A stretch of DNA of 64,000 bases from Chitiniphilus purpureus (GTDB taxonomy: Bacteria > Pseudomonadota > Gammaproteobacteria > Burkholderiales > Chitinibacteraceae): the NCBI RefSeq assembly GCF_025642115.1, contig NZ_CP106753.1:434001-498000 (forward strand), read 5' to 3'. Numbering within the stretch: the stretch's first letter is position 1; each line of letters opens with the position of its first letter. The notes below the pieces were generated by a model. It did not search any database and was not told the origin of the DNA. It saw only the letters and a program-made list of their open reading frames with translations. Position numbers and translations under genes: made by a program. Of this stretch, positions 9,881-19,088 are shown one piece after another.

Positions 9881-11043
9881 AAAGTCGGCGCGGAAGCCTC
9901 CGGCAGTGCTGGCCAGTTATCCTCAATCCGATTGGCGGTACGGCAAGCACCCAAGCCGATGTGGAACGGGCGCAGCTCATTAACGCGAGCAAACAGCTCC
10001 TCCAGAGAGGGGGCCCAACGGAGGTGGTACAGTGGGATCTGATCATGTCGCATACATTCAACCAACTCTTCCAATCGTTTCAGCACCTGCCCTTCGCCTA
10101 CCGGGTTTAGACCGAGCCAGTCGCAGTGATTCGGATTGCGAATTCCTTGCAAGTAAATTGGCAGCTTGGTAGCAACTTCATCGATGGAAATTGTCGATAA
10201 ACCCGGTCCGATATCGTGCCGATACTCCGGGAATATCAAGCCACCTAGTGGAGCCTCGGGTTCAATTTCTTTGCCGAAACGCTGCGCACTTTGGAGTGGG
10301 TACAGTGCAACTTTCTCGTAGACCGCCCAAAGTGCTTCATCATTTGAAAGCTCATCACGGACGGCTATCGGAAAGTCATGATTTAGCTCACGAACTGCCG
10401 CAATTGTTGCGGCGCTTACTTTGAAGAACGCAGGCCAACCTCGCGCCGTAAGCACGCCATTGCGCAACGCCAGGCATACATTGTCATTTGCGAGTTTCGA
10501 TGCATCAAAAGCTGACAGCAGTCGGGATAACCCAGTTGTTTTGCCCGCCTTTTTATTGCCAACTAATAATATCGCTTGCCCACCTGCAACGACTCCACTC
10601 GCATGCAGTACTACTCCGCCGTGGAGCTGCACCTCATTGAGGATAAAATCCTCAATGATTCTGAGTAGAGGCACTCGTAGCGACTCAACAGAGCGGGCCC
10701 AGACCTCGATGTTCTTTGCAATACGGTTAACGCTAACTAATACCCCAAACGGCTGTATTAGCACGAGAATACCTTCGGTAGTCGGAACAACTCGACCCGT
10801 GCAATGAAGGAAGCCCTTGCTAGCGTCAATAATGATTGATGTAGCTTGCTGATCATCAGGTAATTCTTTTAAGATCGGCCCCAGACTGACACGAATATGT
10901 GTAACCAACTCTGGCAATTGTTCAACGTCCTCAATTTCGAAATAAGGTTCAAGGTAAGCTGCGAGAAAATCTTTAGCATCCTTGCAATCGCCTTGCCACT
11001 CTACGGCAATCGAATGTTCCCAGTATCGGTAAACAGTAGCCAT
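9877..11043 (-). CDS. HPr kinase-like (HprK-related) P-loop kinase, paralogue A
   Basis: A 388-residue protein with a C-terminal kinase module like HPr kinase/phosphorylase: LHASGVVAGGQAILLVG leads into the Walker A loop GNKKAGKTT (about residues 178-186), then the ARGWPAFFKVS segment seen in HprK-related proteins. HprK relatives phosphorylate serine hydroxyls, including the tails of some lasso peptides, so a serine or hydroxy-metabolite kinase is possible. No peptide precursor was seen nearby. A paralogue follows directly at 11061. An AGGA ribosome site precedes ATG 11043. Confidence 0.72.
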   Translation of the reverse strand: MATVYRYWEHSIAVEWQGDCKDAKDFLAAYLEPYFEIEDVEQLPELVTHIRVSLGPILKELPDDQQATSIIIDASKGFLHCTGRVVPTTEGILVLIQPFGVLVSVNRIAKNIEVWARSVESLRVPLLRIIEDFILNEVQLHGGVVLHASGVVAGGQAILLVGNKKAGKTTGLSRLLSAFDASKLANDNVCLALRNGVLTARGWPAFFKVSAATIAAVRELNHDFPIAVRDELSNDEALWAVYEKVALYPLQSAQRFGKEIEPEAPLGGLIFPEYRHDIGPGLSTISIDEVATKLPIYLQGIRNPNHCDWLGLNPVGEGQVLKRLEELVECMRHDQIPLYHLRWAPSLEELFARVNELRPFHIGLGACRTANRIEDNWPALPEASAPTF

Positions 11044-11060
11044 TGATAAATCCTATCTTT

Positions 11061-12239
11061 TTAATTCGGTGCTACGGGTTGCATGAGGCGCGATAGCGCT
11101 TTATGTGATAGCGCGAGTAAAGGTACTCGCTTCATTAAGCTAACGGCGCTCGGGGCCCAAGTCAGGACATACACTTCAGAACTCGCATACAACGCTTCTG
11201 CAATCATCTGAATGTTTCTGTCAATAGTGGCATCGTCGACCTCTAGATACTGATGCCAATTGTGATAGATGGGGTCACGGCTCCCGAGGTAAACAAGTTG
11301 TAGGTGCTTCGCAAGGCTATCGATATTTTCGATTCGCGTGATCGAGGTAGTATCCTCGGGACTAAAGCGCACGATTAGGCACAGGCTGATGTTCTTGACA
11401 GACGGCACCAAGCTCGATGCAAAACAACTGACAACTTGCTCGGAGGTCAGTACAGATTTCTTGCCATCCGCCCACAATTGTTCGTAATTGACTCCCTTTC
11501 GTTCTTCAGGGAAAAACTCATAAAGCTCGGGGTGATCCGCGAGTGTGCCGTGGGATACACTAAATGGCGACGGCCATCCATAGGCACAGATTTGATTGCC
11601 CTTAGTGTTGGGCATTAACACTGTTGTGTCACAGCTAAGCTGTTGGACATTAAACTCGCGCAGCATTTCGAGAAGCAATGTCGTCTTTCCCTGCCACATA
11701 TCGCCAAGTAGCAGTACGCCCTTGCCATCAGCAACAACACTGCTTGAGTGCAACTGCACTCCGCCGCAATCCTCGACAAAGACAGTAAAGAGCCCCTTAA
11801 GCAAGCGAATCGCATCTCGCGTAAGCAGTGTCTGTTCAGGTTGATAGAGCGTAATCCTACTTCGCTCGATATCGATCACGGCGTAGGTTCCGGTAAGAGT
11901 AATACGGATTACATGCTGATTGTCGAAATCCCAGCGCAGCCCCTCCGACGCAAGGTGTACATAGAGGCTAGTATCCACCTGAAGCAAGCGTGGCTCATGA
12001 ACAAGAAGTTCGGCAATTTCAGTTGGTAAGGGTGCTAGGTTAAGAGTCAAGTTAGCGACGCAACTTTCAGAATTTGATCCAGATTGCAATACGAAGAACG
12101 GTTGGACTTCTGCTCTGATGGACTGAGCAACTTCGTCAAAAGCGCATAAATTTACAGTTAATCCTGCGTAGTCAACTCTGTAGTGCTGGTACATAATATA
12201 AAGATAATCCGTTAGGCTGGGAAAGGTAAAAGGCAGCAT
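11061..12239 (-). CDS. HPr kinase-like (HprK-related) P-loop kinase, paralogue B
   Basis: Up to 392 residues, with the same architecture as its neighbour: LHSSSVVADGKGVLLLG, Walker A GDMWQGKTT, and AYGWPSPFSVS. The true start may be the in-frame ATG at 12194 (MYQHYRVDYAG), since neither start has a strong ribosome site. The two proteins align in order along their length but are well diverged, so this is an old duplication or a heteromeric pair. The stop is 17 bases before the next gene. Role as for paralogue A: phosphoryl transfer to an unknown hydroxyl acceptor. Confidence 0.7.
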   Translation of the reverse strand: MLPFTFPSLTDYLYIMYQHYRVDYAGLTVNLCAFDEVAQSIRAEVQPFFVLQSGSNSESCVANLTLNLAPLPTEIAELLVHEPRLLQVDTSLYVHLASEGLRWDFDNQHVIRITLTGTYAVIDIERSRITLYQPEQTLLTRDAIRLLKGLFTVFVEDCGGVQLHSSSVVADGKGVLLLGDMWQGKTTLLLEMLREFNVQQLSCDTTVLMPNTKGNQICAYGWPSPFSVSHGTLADHPELYEFFPEERKGVNYEQLWADGKKSVLTSEQVVSCFASSLVPSVKNISLCLIVRFSPEDTTSITRIENIDSLAKHLQLVYLGSRDPIYHNWHQYLEVDDATIDRNIQMIAEALYASSEVYVLTWAPSAVSLMKRVPLLALSHKALSRLMQPVAPN

Positions 12240-12251
12240 GAAATGCAGGAG

Positions 12252-13214
12252 TTAGCCTGATATTGGCGGATTGCTTACTCCTACGAGCTGACGAGCAATT
12301 TCCGCAATTGTCTGGCTACTGAGGCCGAACTTAGCTTGCAGCTCTTGCCAGTCGCCCGTGCTGCCAAACTGATCAGCCATTCCGATTGAAGCAAGGCGAC
12401 ATGGTATGCGTGCAGATATTGCACCCGCAACCGCCTCATATAGGCCACCGATGCAACTATGCTCTTCGATGATTACACCGCAACCACAGCGCTCAATTGC
12501 CCCGGAGATTGTTGTAACGTCGAGTGGCTTGATCGTGCTAACGTTAATGACTTCAGACTCAATACCTTCGTTGGCTAGTTTGGCCGCTGCTTCGAGCGCC
12601 TGACAAAGTAAACTGCCAGTTGCAATCAGAGCAACATCGCGTCCGTGGCGCAGTATTTGTGCGCGACCAATTTGAAAAGGTTGAGCAGGCGCGGTTACAA
12701 TTGGCACAGGTTCTTTTTGCAGTCTGAGATAGACAGGTCCTGGATGGGAGGCTGCCGCAAAGACAGCTTGTTTCGCTTCATGGTAGTCAGCTGGCGATAA
12801 TATTGTCATGCCGGGCAACACGCGCATCAACGCGAGATCTTCATTGCCCTGGTGGGATCCACCATCATGCGAAGCCGCAAGCCCAGCATGTGTCGCAACA
12901 ATTTTGACATTTGCCTGTCCGAAGGCGACCGCTTGACGAATCTGATCATAGGCTCTGCCGACGAATATTGCGTAGGTAGTTGCGAACGGAATGAAGCCAG
13001 CCATCGCTAGTCCGGCAGCCATCCCAACCAAATTCTGCTCGGCAATACCAACATTGATGAAGCGATCTGGATAACATTCGCGAAACCATTCAGTGCGGGT
13101 GGACCGCGACAAGTCTGCATCAAGTACAAGTATATCGTCACGTAGTGCGCCTAGCTCGAGTAGTGCGTCACCGTAAGCATCGCGAGTTGCTTTGAGTTTG
13201 TTCATTTTGATCAC
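12252..13214 (-). CDS. Transketolase-like protein, C-terminal (pyrimidine-binding) subunit
   Basis: About 320 residues covering only the pyrimidine-binding and C-terminal domains of a transketolase: INVGIAEQNLVGMAAGLAM (the Glu that activates thiamine), FATTYAIFVGRAYDQIRQ, and the end domain GVIIEEHSCIGGLYEAVAG. It pairs with the adjacent N-terminal subunit, giving a two-chain thiamine diphosphate enzyme. Starts are GTG 13214 or ATG 13205. In phosphonate pathways thiamine enzymes make or use acyl-carbanion intermediates; here it may join or cleave a C-C bond in the phosphonate branch (inference). Confidence 0.88.
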   Translation of the reverse strand: MIKMNKLKATRDAYGDALLELGALRDDILVLDADLSRSTRTEWFRECYPDRFINVGIAEQNLVGMAAGLAMAGFIPFATTYAIFVGRAYDQIRQAVAFGQANVKIVATHAGLAASHDGGSHQGNEDLALMRVLPGMTILSPADYHEAKQAVFAAASHPGPVYLRLQKEPVPIVTAPAQPFQIGRAQILRHGRDVALIATGSLLCQALEAAAKLANEGIESEVINVSTIKPLDVTTISGAIERCGCGVIIEEHSCIGGLYEAVAGAISARIPCRLASIGMADQFGSTGDWQELQAKFGLSSQTIAEIARQLVGVSNPPISG

Positions 13215-13218
13215 ACTT

Positions 13219-14034
13219 TTATTCTAATTCGGCCATTGCATGCTGATACTCTTCGCTTGAGATCGGATGGTGATGCCACTTTACGATGCCCTCCATGAAT
13301 GAAATCCCTTTACCCTTAATCGTATGCGCAATGATCATTGTCGGTCGGTCGTTAATCTTTACTGCCGAAAGAGCCTGATCTATCTGATTAAAGTCATGCC
13401 CATTGATCTCCACGGTGTTCCAGCCAAATGATTCAACTTTGGCACTCAGGTCGCCTAGTGGCATAATCGTCTCTGTTGCTCCGTCGTTCTGTAGCCCGTT
13501 TCGGTCAACAATAACCGTCAAATTGTTCACTTTGAATGCAGCGGTAGCCATCATCGCTTCCCAGTTCTGCCCCTCCTGCAACTCACCGTCTCCGACGATA
13601 CAGTAAACGCGGGAGGGTAGTTGTCGGCGTCTCAGGCCGATGGCCAGCCCTAAGCTGATGGATATACCCTGACCTAGAGAGCCAGTTGAAGCTTCGATGC
13701 CAGGCACAAGTCCCACATTGGGATGGCCTTGTAAAGGCGATCCCAATTTACGCAATGAGTCAAGCCACTCGACCGGAAAGAAACCAGCCTGCGCTAAAGT
13801 TGCATACAGAACTGGTGCTGCGTGTCCTTTACTGAGAATGAGGCGATCTCGAGTAGGATCGTCGGGATCGGATGGCCGTAGTTTCAGATGGCGAAAGTAC
13901 AATGCTGTTAGCACCTCAACCAGAGACAACGATGGCCCGGCATGACCAGTTTGCGCCTTGTAGATCGATTCGATGATAAGCCTGCGAATGGCGCATGCAG
14001 TAGTTTTAAGCGAATTTTGGTTGAAATCGTCCAT
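13219..14034 (-). CDS. Transketolase-like protein, N-terminal (thiamine diphosphate-binding) subunit
   Basis: A 271-residue subunit with the diphosphate-binding motif VGDGELQEGQNWEA through VDRNGLQ (about residues 148-180), plus LSKGHAAPVLYATLA and HPNVGLVPGIEASTGSLGQG, as in split transketolases. A strong AAGGAG precedes ATG 14034. Only a few bases separate it from the C-terminal subunit. Split transketolases also serve primary metabolism, so its presence in this cargo rather than in a pentose operon is what suggests a biosynthetic role. Confidence 0.9.
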   Translation of the reverse strand: MDDFNQNSLKTTACAIRRLIIESIYKAQTGHAGPSLSLVEVLTALYFRHLKLRPSDPDDPTRDRLILSKGHAAPVLYATLAQAGFFPVEWLDSLRKLGSPLQGHPNVGLVPGIEASTGSLGQGISISLGLAIGLRRRQLPSRVYCIVGDGELQEGQNWEAMMATAAFKVNNLTVIVDRNGLQNDGATETIMPLGDLSAKVESFGWNTVEINGHDFNQIDQALSAVKINDRPTMIIAHTIKGKGISFMEGIVKWHHHPISSEEYQHAMAELE

Positions 14035-14044
14035 GTGTCACTCC

Positions 14045-14545
14045 TTATTGCTCAAAGGTGACTTGACCCAGCAAACGCTCATAGCGATCTTGCAGTCGAA
14101 CCTTATCATTAAGTAGTGCTGGCGAAAAAATCTCTAGCACCCCGAGCGGCTCATCACTGTTGTTAGCAAGCATGTGGCTAACGTTTGGCGTCGAGAATCC
14201 ACAGCCTAACCGATCAATGATTAACGTTTCTTCACCAGATACCAAAGTCAACACGCCATGGTGAACACAGAAGAATTCACGGCGTAGCATATGCATATGC
14301 AGGCTGGTCGAACGCTTAGGAAGTAACTGAGCAAATGATAGGCCGTACTCCCCGTGGGGGATCAATATTGCATTAGTACCGTAGGGTTTATTCAACAATA
14401 GCTTGGCCTGAGCAGTAATCTCAGCAGGGGGGGTGGAGAGCAACTGCAAAAATCTATCGCTAATTTCTGCAGGACAAGTTGGCATCACAACAGCAAGCAT
14501 CTCCTGGATTACGGATAAATTCGCAGCAATCGGCATATGTGTCAT
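14045..14545 (-). CDS. Cupin-domain protein, similar to the ManC C-terminal cupin
   Basis: A 166-residue single-domain cupin. HMHMLRREFF gives the H-x-H plus Glu metal ligands; later TPNVSHMLANNSDEPLGVLE and VRLQDRYERL closely resemble the phosphomannose-isomerase domain of type II mannose-1-phosphate guanylyltransferases. The ATG at 14545 lies two bases after the asnB stop, whereas the longer frame to 14593 overlaps asnB and is unlikely. It could be a sugar-phosphate isomerase or a metal-dependent enzyme of the pathway. No homology to HppE or HepD phosphonate oxygenases was noticed by eye. Confidence 0.72.
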   Translation of the reverse strand: MTHMPIAANLSVIQEMLAVVMPTCPAEISDRFLQLLSTPPAEITAQAKLLLNKPYGTNAILIPHGEYGLSFAQLLPKRSTSLHMHMLRREFFCVHHGVLTLVSGEETLIIDRLGCGFSTPNVSHMLANNSDEPLGVLEIFSPALLNDKVRLQDRYERLLGQVTFEQ

Positions 14546-14547
14546 TG

Positions 14548-16455
14548 TCAAAAGTATTCCTGAAGGAAGATTTCTAAATTGCATAGGAGCCACAGCTGCC
14601 GTCCAAATTGATCATTGGCAGGTTTCTCATATCGCTTAAACCAAGCTTGCAGCGCCTCTGGCTTAATAAACTCATTTAGTCGCGCATCAGGTGAGAACAA
14701 AAGCTGGTTTACTTCGGTACGATGGTTTTTACCGAGCCATTTTCCAAGCGGAACCGGGAACCCCATTTTTTTGCGATGTAGTACCATTGGCGGCAGCTGG
14801 TCAGCGTATAAATCTCGCAATACAACTTTGTTAATATCGTGCCGTTCACTGAACATCTCAACCGGCTGCATCAATGAACGTAACAATGCAATTGGCGAAC
14901 GCCACCTCAGTTTCGCTCTCAGCGGCAGGTTGAATGCCTGCTGCACTAGTCTGTGGTCAGTAAAAGGAACCCGTGCCTCAAGCCCCACCGACATTGTTGC
15001 GGCATCTAGCATTTCCAGAAGACCTGGCAGATGGTAGCGCATGAAGAACAACCAGATCCGATCAAAGAATGACAAGTGAAAGTGCTCTGAGAAGAATCCG
15101 GCAATTAACTCATGTGTGTATATATCGCGACCGACTTCTCTTGCAAACTCTGGCTGATATAACGCTTGCCTATCATCAGCAGGGAAGTAGCTATAGCGTT
15201 TAAGGAAAAACTCGAGCTCCCCAACACGAGCCTCATCAGGACATAGACCGGTTATGGATGATATTCTGCGCCGAACCTGCTGCGGTAGAAGGGTCATCAG
15301 CCGCAGCCTCCGGTAGTCGAAGGGGGCACGAAAAATCCGTCCATAGCCGCCAAACAGTTCATCCGCCCCCTCTCCGCAGATTACTACCGAGGCATACTGC
15401 TTAACCTCCTTCGCCAGCACATGCATTGCAACTTCGTTGTGCATACCGAGGGGCTGATCTTTAAGCCGAATTAGTTGGCGTATAAACTCAAGCTGCCCAT
15501 CCGCTGACAGATCCACTGCGTGCCAATGCATGCCGCAATGATTAGCAATATCTTGGGCATACGGAGCCTCATTGTAAGCCTCCTCCGCGAAGCGCCCAGT
15601 AAAGCAATGCATGTTGGCACCGCGGAGCCGAGAAAGCTCGTATACGAGAATACTAGAATCGAGTCCGCCCGACAGTAGCGCGGCAATAGGTACATCAGCG
15701 ATAGCTTGCAGTTGTACAGATTCAGAGATTAGCTGGCCAACTGACTCTGCAGACGCATAAGTAGAGCGACCTCGATCGGTGTCAAGTTGCCAATAGCGCT
15801 TCACCTCATAATGGCCCCCCCTTACTTGCAAAAAGGTGCCAGGTTCAAGCGAAAGCACATTCTCAAAGTAGGTTTGCGTACCAAGCACCTGGCGATAGGT
15901 TAGAAATGAATTAACGGCATGAGGATTGATGCGTCGTGGCACTTGGCTATGGCCGATGACACCCTTAAGTTCAGACGCGAAATATACTGCGTCGACAGCT
16001 ACGTGGTAATAAACAGGCTTCACCCCAATGCGGTCACGGTACAGAAGGAACTCGTTCTTTTCCTCATCGTAAAGGCCAAAAGCGAAAATACCATTCAGAC
16101 GCTCAACAAACCTCTCCCCCCACACTCGATAGCTATATAAAATGACTTCTGTATCGCTATTAGTCCTAAAAACGCAGCCCAGCGCACTGAGCTCATCTCG
16201 AATAGAACGATAATTATAAATTTCGCCGTTGTAAGTGATGAATAGGCTGCCATCTATATCTTGCATCGGCTGATTTGAACTCGAGCTCAAATCAACGATG
16301 CTGAGCCGTCTGTGGCCGAAAGAAAAATGGCTGCGATGTACAATCCCCTCCGCGTCCGGGCCACGGTGCGCCAAACTGCCGACTAGGCGAGCGAATAACG
16401 CATGGTCCACCGTCGATTTTGAGTTACGCGCGACAACGCCAATAATGCCACACAT
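14548..16455 (-). CDS. asnB: Glutamine-hydrolysing asparagine synthetase family protein
   Basis: A complete 635-residue AsnB-type enzyme: N-terminal nucleophile Cys2 (MCGIIGVVAR), RRLSIVDLSSSSNQPM, the glutaminase site YNGEIYNY, and the ATP-pyrophosphatase loop LLSGGLDSSILVYE (about residue 262). It forms amides by adenylating a carboxylate and transferring ammonia from glutamine. In secondary-metabolite loci AsnB homologues amidate or cyclise pathway intermediates; that role is inferred from context. It is spaced tightly between the cytidylyltransferase and cupin genes. Confidence 0.92.
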   Translation of the reverse strand: MCGIIGVVARNSKSTVDHALFARLVGSLAHRGPDAEGIVHRSHFSFGHRRLSIVDLSSSSNQPMQDIDGSLFITYNGEIYNYRSIRDELSALGCVFRTNSDTEVILYSYRVWGERFVERLNGIFAFGLYDEEKNEFLLYRDRIGVKPVYYHVAVDAVYFASELKGVIGHSQVPRRINPHAVNSFLTYRQVLGTQTYFENVLSLEPGTFLQVRGGHYEVKRYWQLDTDRGRSTYASAESVGQLISESVQLQAIADVPIAALLSGGLDSSILVYELSRLRGANMHCFTGRFAEEAYNEAPYAQDIANHCGMHWHAVDLSADGQLEFIRQLIRLKDQPLGMHNEVAMHVLAKEVKQYASVVICGEGADELFGGYGRIFRAPFDYRRLRLMTLLPQQVRRRISSITGLCPDEARVGELEFFLKRYSYFPADDRQALYQPEFAREVGRDIYTHELIAGFFSEHFHLSFFDRIWLFFMRYHLPGLLEMLDAATMSVGLEARVPFTDHRLVQQAFNLPLRAKLRWRSPIALLRSLMQPVEMFSERHDINKVVLRDLYADQLPPMVLHRKKMGFPVPLGKWLGKNHRTEVNQLLFSPDARLNEFIKPEALQAWFKRYEKPANDQFGRQLWLLCNLEIFLQEYF

Positions 16456-16461
16456 ACGAAG

Positions 16462-17247
16462 TCAACCGACCTGAGTGCTGAAAGCACTACCCATTACAGG
16501 TGCAAAGAGACGCTTTGCAAAGTTTAGATCAGCTAGAGTATCGATTTCGTACCAACACAGATCGCTGACATCAATACCCTTTACCCTTAGACCTTGTGAC
16601 TTAATGCAGTGTTGTACAGCGAACTCAAATGGAACGGTCCGATTATGCTCAATGAGCATCTGATTGGCCGCAGGCAGTAGATGTTTGTGGATCGCAGCGG
16701 AGTCGAATCTTGTTAGATTTACAGTCTTCCAAGCTTGCCGAATCTGAAAGTCATCGGAACGAGATCGTTCATGCGCCCAGTCTGTTAGGAAAAAACCTGC
16801 GTCTAGAGTAGCAAAGGTACCGGTCAGATCAGGACGATAGCGCGACAGCGCTGTCGCAGTCGCAGGCGAAGCTAGCAATCGCTCAAGGACAGCCGATTCA
16901 AACACGACGTCTGCTTCAACGATCAGTACGTCATGATTTGCTGGCACCACAGTTAAACCATGCATCATGGATACAACTGTCCCGCTTCTAGCATATTCAG
17001 CGTTGCTTACGAATGTCACGTTTGCAGTCGGGAAATTAGATTCAATGTACTTATGGATTTGCCCGGCCTGATGCCCGACCACCATGACGATGTGCTCCAC
17101 CTTTTGGGCCAAGAGCGCATCAAATGTATAACCAAGCAATGGGCGGCCGTAGAATTCAGTTAGGCATTTTGGCACCTCATCGGTCAAGGGAGCTAGTCTC
17201 GTGCCTAATCCAGCAGCGAGCACGATTGCAGAAGTTGCTTGCGTCAT
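16462..17247 (-). CDS. Nucleotidyltransferase of LicC/PntC type (possible phosphonate cytidylyltransferase)
   Basis: A 261-residue protein with the sugar-nucleotidyltransferase signature LAAGLGTRLAPLTDEVPKCL, a metal-binding acid in IVEADVVFE, and the WYEIDTLADL motif near the end, as in choline-phosphate and 2-aminoethylphosphonate cytidylyltransferases. PntC converts 2-aminoethylphosphonate to CMP-aminoethylphosphonate. Its position beside a PhnW-like gene and on the same element as pepM favours a phosphonate substrate, but a sugar-phosphate substrate cannot be excluded. Confidence 0.8.
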   Translation of the reverse strand: MTQATSAIVLAAGLGTRLAPLTDEVPKCLTEFYGRPLLGYTFDALLAQKVEHIVMVVGHQAGQIHKYIESNFPTANVTFVSNAEYARSGTVVSMMHGLTVVPANHDVLIVEADVVFESAVLERLLASPATATALSRYRPDLTGTFATLDAGFFLTDWAHERSRSDDFQIRQAWKTVNLTRFDSAAIHKHLLPAANQMLIEHNRTVPFEFAVQHCIKSQGLRVKGIDVSDLCWYEIDTLADLNFAKRLFAPVMGSAFSTQVG

Positions 17248-17280
17248 AGTTTAAAACTTGAAATGGCGAAATAAGTAGAT

Positions 17281-18378
17281 TCAGAAAGCGGACTGCCCCT
17301 GAAGAGAAGCAGCCGTGCATTCCGACAGCGCAACAAGAAAGCGGTCCACGTCTTTCTCATGCATATCACCCAAAGTTGCGAAAAAAATAATGCCTTTACG
17401 TAAAGTCGCCTCGTCCGTATAGATCGTGATACCTTGCTGTGCCAGCAAGGAATGCAATCGTTCGTACTCGCAACCTACAGGCAAATATGCAAGTGTCAGA
17501 ATGTTCGAGCTTTGCCCCTCCGGCAACGGGACCAGCCTGTACCCCAAACCCTGCAAACCTTGCTCTAGGTACCGTTTCAGTCCACGATAGCGACGGGCTC
17601 TACCTAAAACCGTCTCAACAAGTAGGCGATCTAACGCTACTTCCGCGGCAAAAAATAGTGGAATCGCGGCAGTGAATGGAGGCCTACCTGTAGAGGAGCA
17701 GCGCTGCCACTGTTCATAAACATCAAAATAAAAGCTGCACGAACGACCTTTTGACTCGGCAAGCAACGTTTTTTTTGCATACAAGAACGAAATACCCGGC
17801 AAGCTCTCTAAACACTTGTTTGCGCTCAAGGTGGCTGCAGCAACGTTATCACGACATAGGTCGAAATCGTGCCCACCGATACTGCTAACACCATCCACAA
17901 ACATCTGTACATTGTGTAGGGCAGCAAGTTCGCCGAGAGCTGTTAATGGGGCCATAACACCGGTCGTAGTTTCGTGATGAACTAGGCAAAAATGTGAAAT
18001 GCTCGAATCGGCGGCAAGTACCTCCGCTACTCGCGAAACATCAATGCCTTGATATGGATCAAAATCCAACCGAATAACATCGACCCGAAGACGCTGCGCG
18101 ATGAGGTAAAGACGCTCTGAATAGCGCCCCGCAACCAGTGCCAGCATGCGCCCGCGGACAATAGACATCATTGCTTCGTTGACCCCGGTACCGGAGGCTA
18201 CGAATGGGACCACGTCGTAGCGGTCAGCACCGTTAGCGACCCGAATAAGCTTCTGACAAACACGCTTTAATGTATCGGCGAATTCTGAATCGCGATGACA
18301 CATATCAGGTGCGAGCATCGCACGACGCACCGACTCGTTCACATTAGTCGGCCCTGGATTGAGCATTAGTCTTTTCAT
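17281..18378 (-). CDS. 2-aminoethylphosphonate:pyruvate aminotransferase-like protein (PhnW family)
   Basis: A 365-residue fold-type I PLP enzyme beginning MKRLMLNPGPTNV, the N-terminus shared by PhnW and alanine-glyoxylate transaminases. VHHETTTGVMAPL and FVDGVSSIGG hold cofactor contacts, and SANKCLESLPG carries the PLP lysine as in PhnW. In a biosynthetic setting PhnW aminates phosphonoacetaldehyde to 2-aminoethylphosphonate. It is the first gene of the leftward run. Specificity within this family cannot be fixed by eye. Confidence 0.82.
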   Translation of the reverse strand: MKRLMLNPGPTNVNESVRRAMLAPDMCHRDSEFADTLKRVCQKLIRVANGADRYDVVPFVASGTGVNEAMMSIVRGRMLALVAGRYSERLYLIAQRLRVDVIRLDFDPYQGIDVSRVAEVLAADSSISHFCLVHHETTTGVMAPLTALGELAALHNVQMFVDGVSSIGGHDFDLCRDNVAAATLSANKCLESLPGISFLYAKKTLLAESKGRSCSFYFDVYEQWQRCSSTGRPPFTAAIPLFFAAEVALDRLLVETVLGRARRYRGLKRYLEQGLQGLGYRLVPLPEGQSSNILTLAYLPVGCEYERLHSLLAQQGITIYTDEATLRKGIIFFATLGDMHEKDVDRFLVALSECTAASLQGQSAF

Positions 18379-19088
18379 TGATTTAGGATCGTAGTAGAGA
18401 ATTCATAGGTAATGCTGGCAACTGCATCACAGACATGCCGAACACCAACAATATGCTTTCGCAAAATAAACAATTTTTCCAAACAGCAGCTATTTCGTCC
18501 GATGCAAACGTGCCAAAACAGGAAACAATTTTATGGAAAAAGAATGATCGAGTTAAATAGGGTTTAATCTGATTAAACCAAAAATAAAATTACAAAATTT
18601 AACGAAATTCTATCACGGTTAAAAAATTATAGACAACTTTTCTATTGGGTTTGTTACGTCAAGCCAGTATGGTGCCAATATGATATGGTTTGGCGTGTTC
18701 TGCAGATTTAATTACGAACTCATAATTAGTTCACATCATATTTCTACCAGCGCACGGCCAAATCAGAGCAAATGTTCAATCATTGACCACACTAATTCTG
18801 AGAGAGCTCGAGCATCCCTCGCGTAGTACTAGACTTTCGCGACAGCAAAGTTCTTTCCTTGAGTGACAAGGTCATGCTGCTTCGGCGAACAGTCATGAAA
18901 CACGCCACCCATTTACTGAGCTCATCACTTTTACAAACTCCCAAGCACTTTGATATGAGGTAGAATTAAGCAGGGGGCATCACGTCGCCCTTATAACTTC
19001 CCTTGGCAAGGCAATTTGAGCTAAAGCTTAGGCGCCCTGCATTCGCGCTAAACTCCGCCCTACTGGAAAAGGTGATCAATCAGCACGG
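18379..19088. other. Gene-free AT-rich region between the ABC exporter and the phnW-like operon
   Basis: About 710 bases without a supported gene. It should hold the end of the exporter operon and the promoter for the phnW-to-aminotransferase run, both on the minus strand. The one clear structure is the palindrome at 18561-18579 listed separately. I saw no T-tailed terminator stem. Confidence 0.6.
18561..18579. promoter_or_regulatory. 19-bp perfect palindrome, possible operator
   Basis: GGTTTAATC (18561-18569), a central T, and GATTAAACC (18571-18579) form perfect 9-bp arms about 185 bases upstream of the phnW-like start. No T-run follows on either strand, so an operator is more likely than a terminator. 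No regulator gene lies in the cargo region itself. Confidence 0.45.

Noticed and set aside
14045..14545. HppE- or HepD-like phosphonate oxygenase for the cupin
   Set aside because: The C-terminal VRLQDRYERL block and overall length fit the ManC-type cupin; no phosphonate-oxygenase features were recognised.
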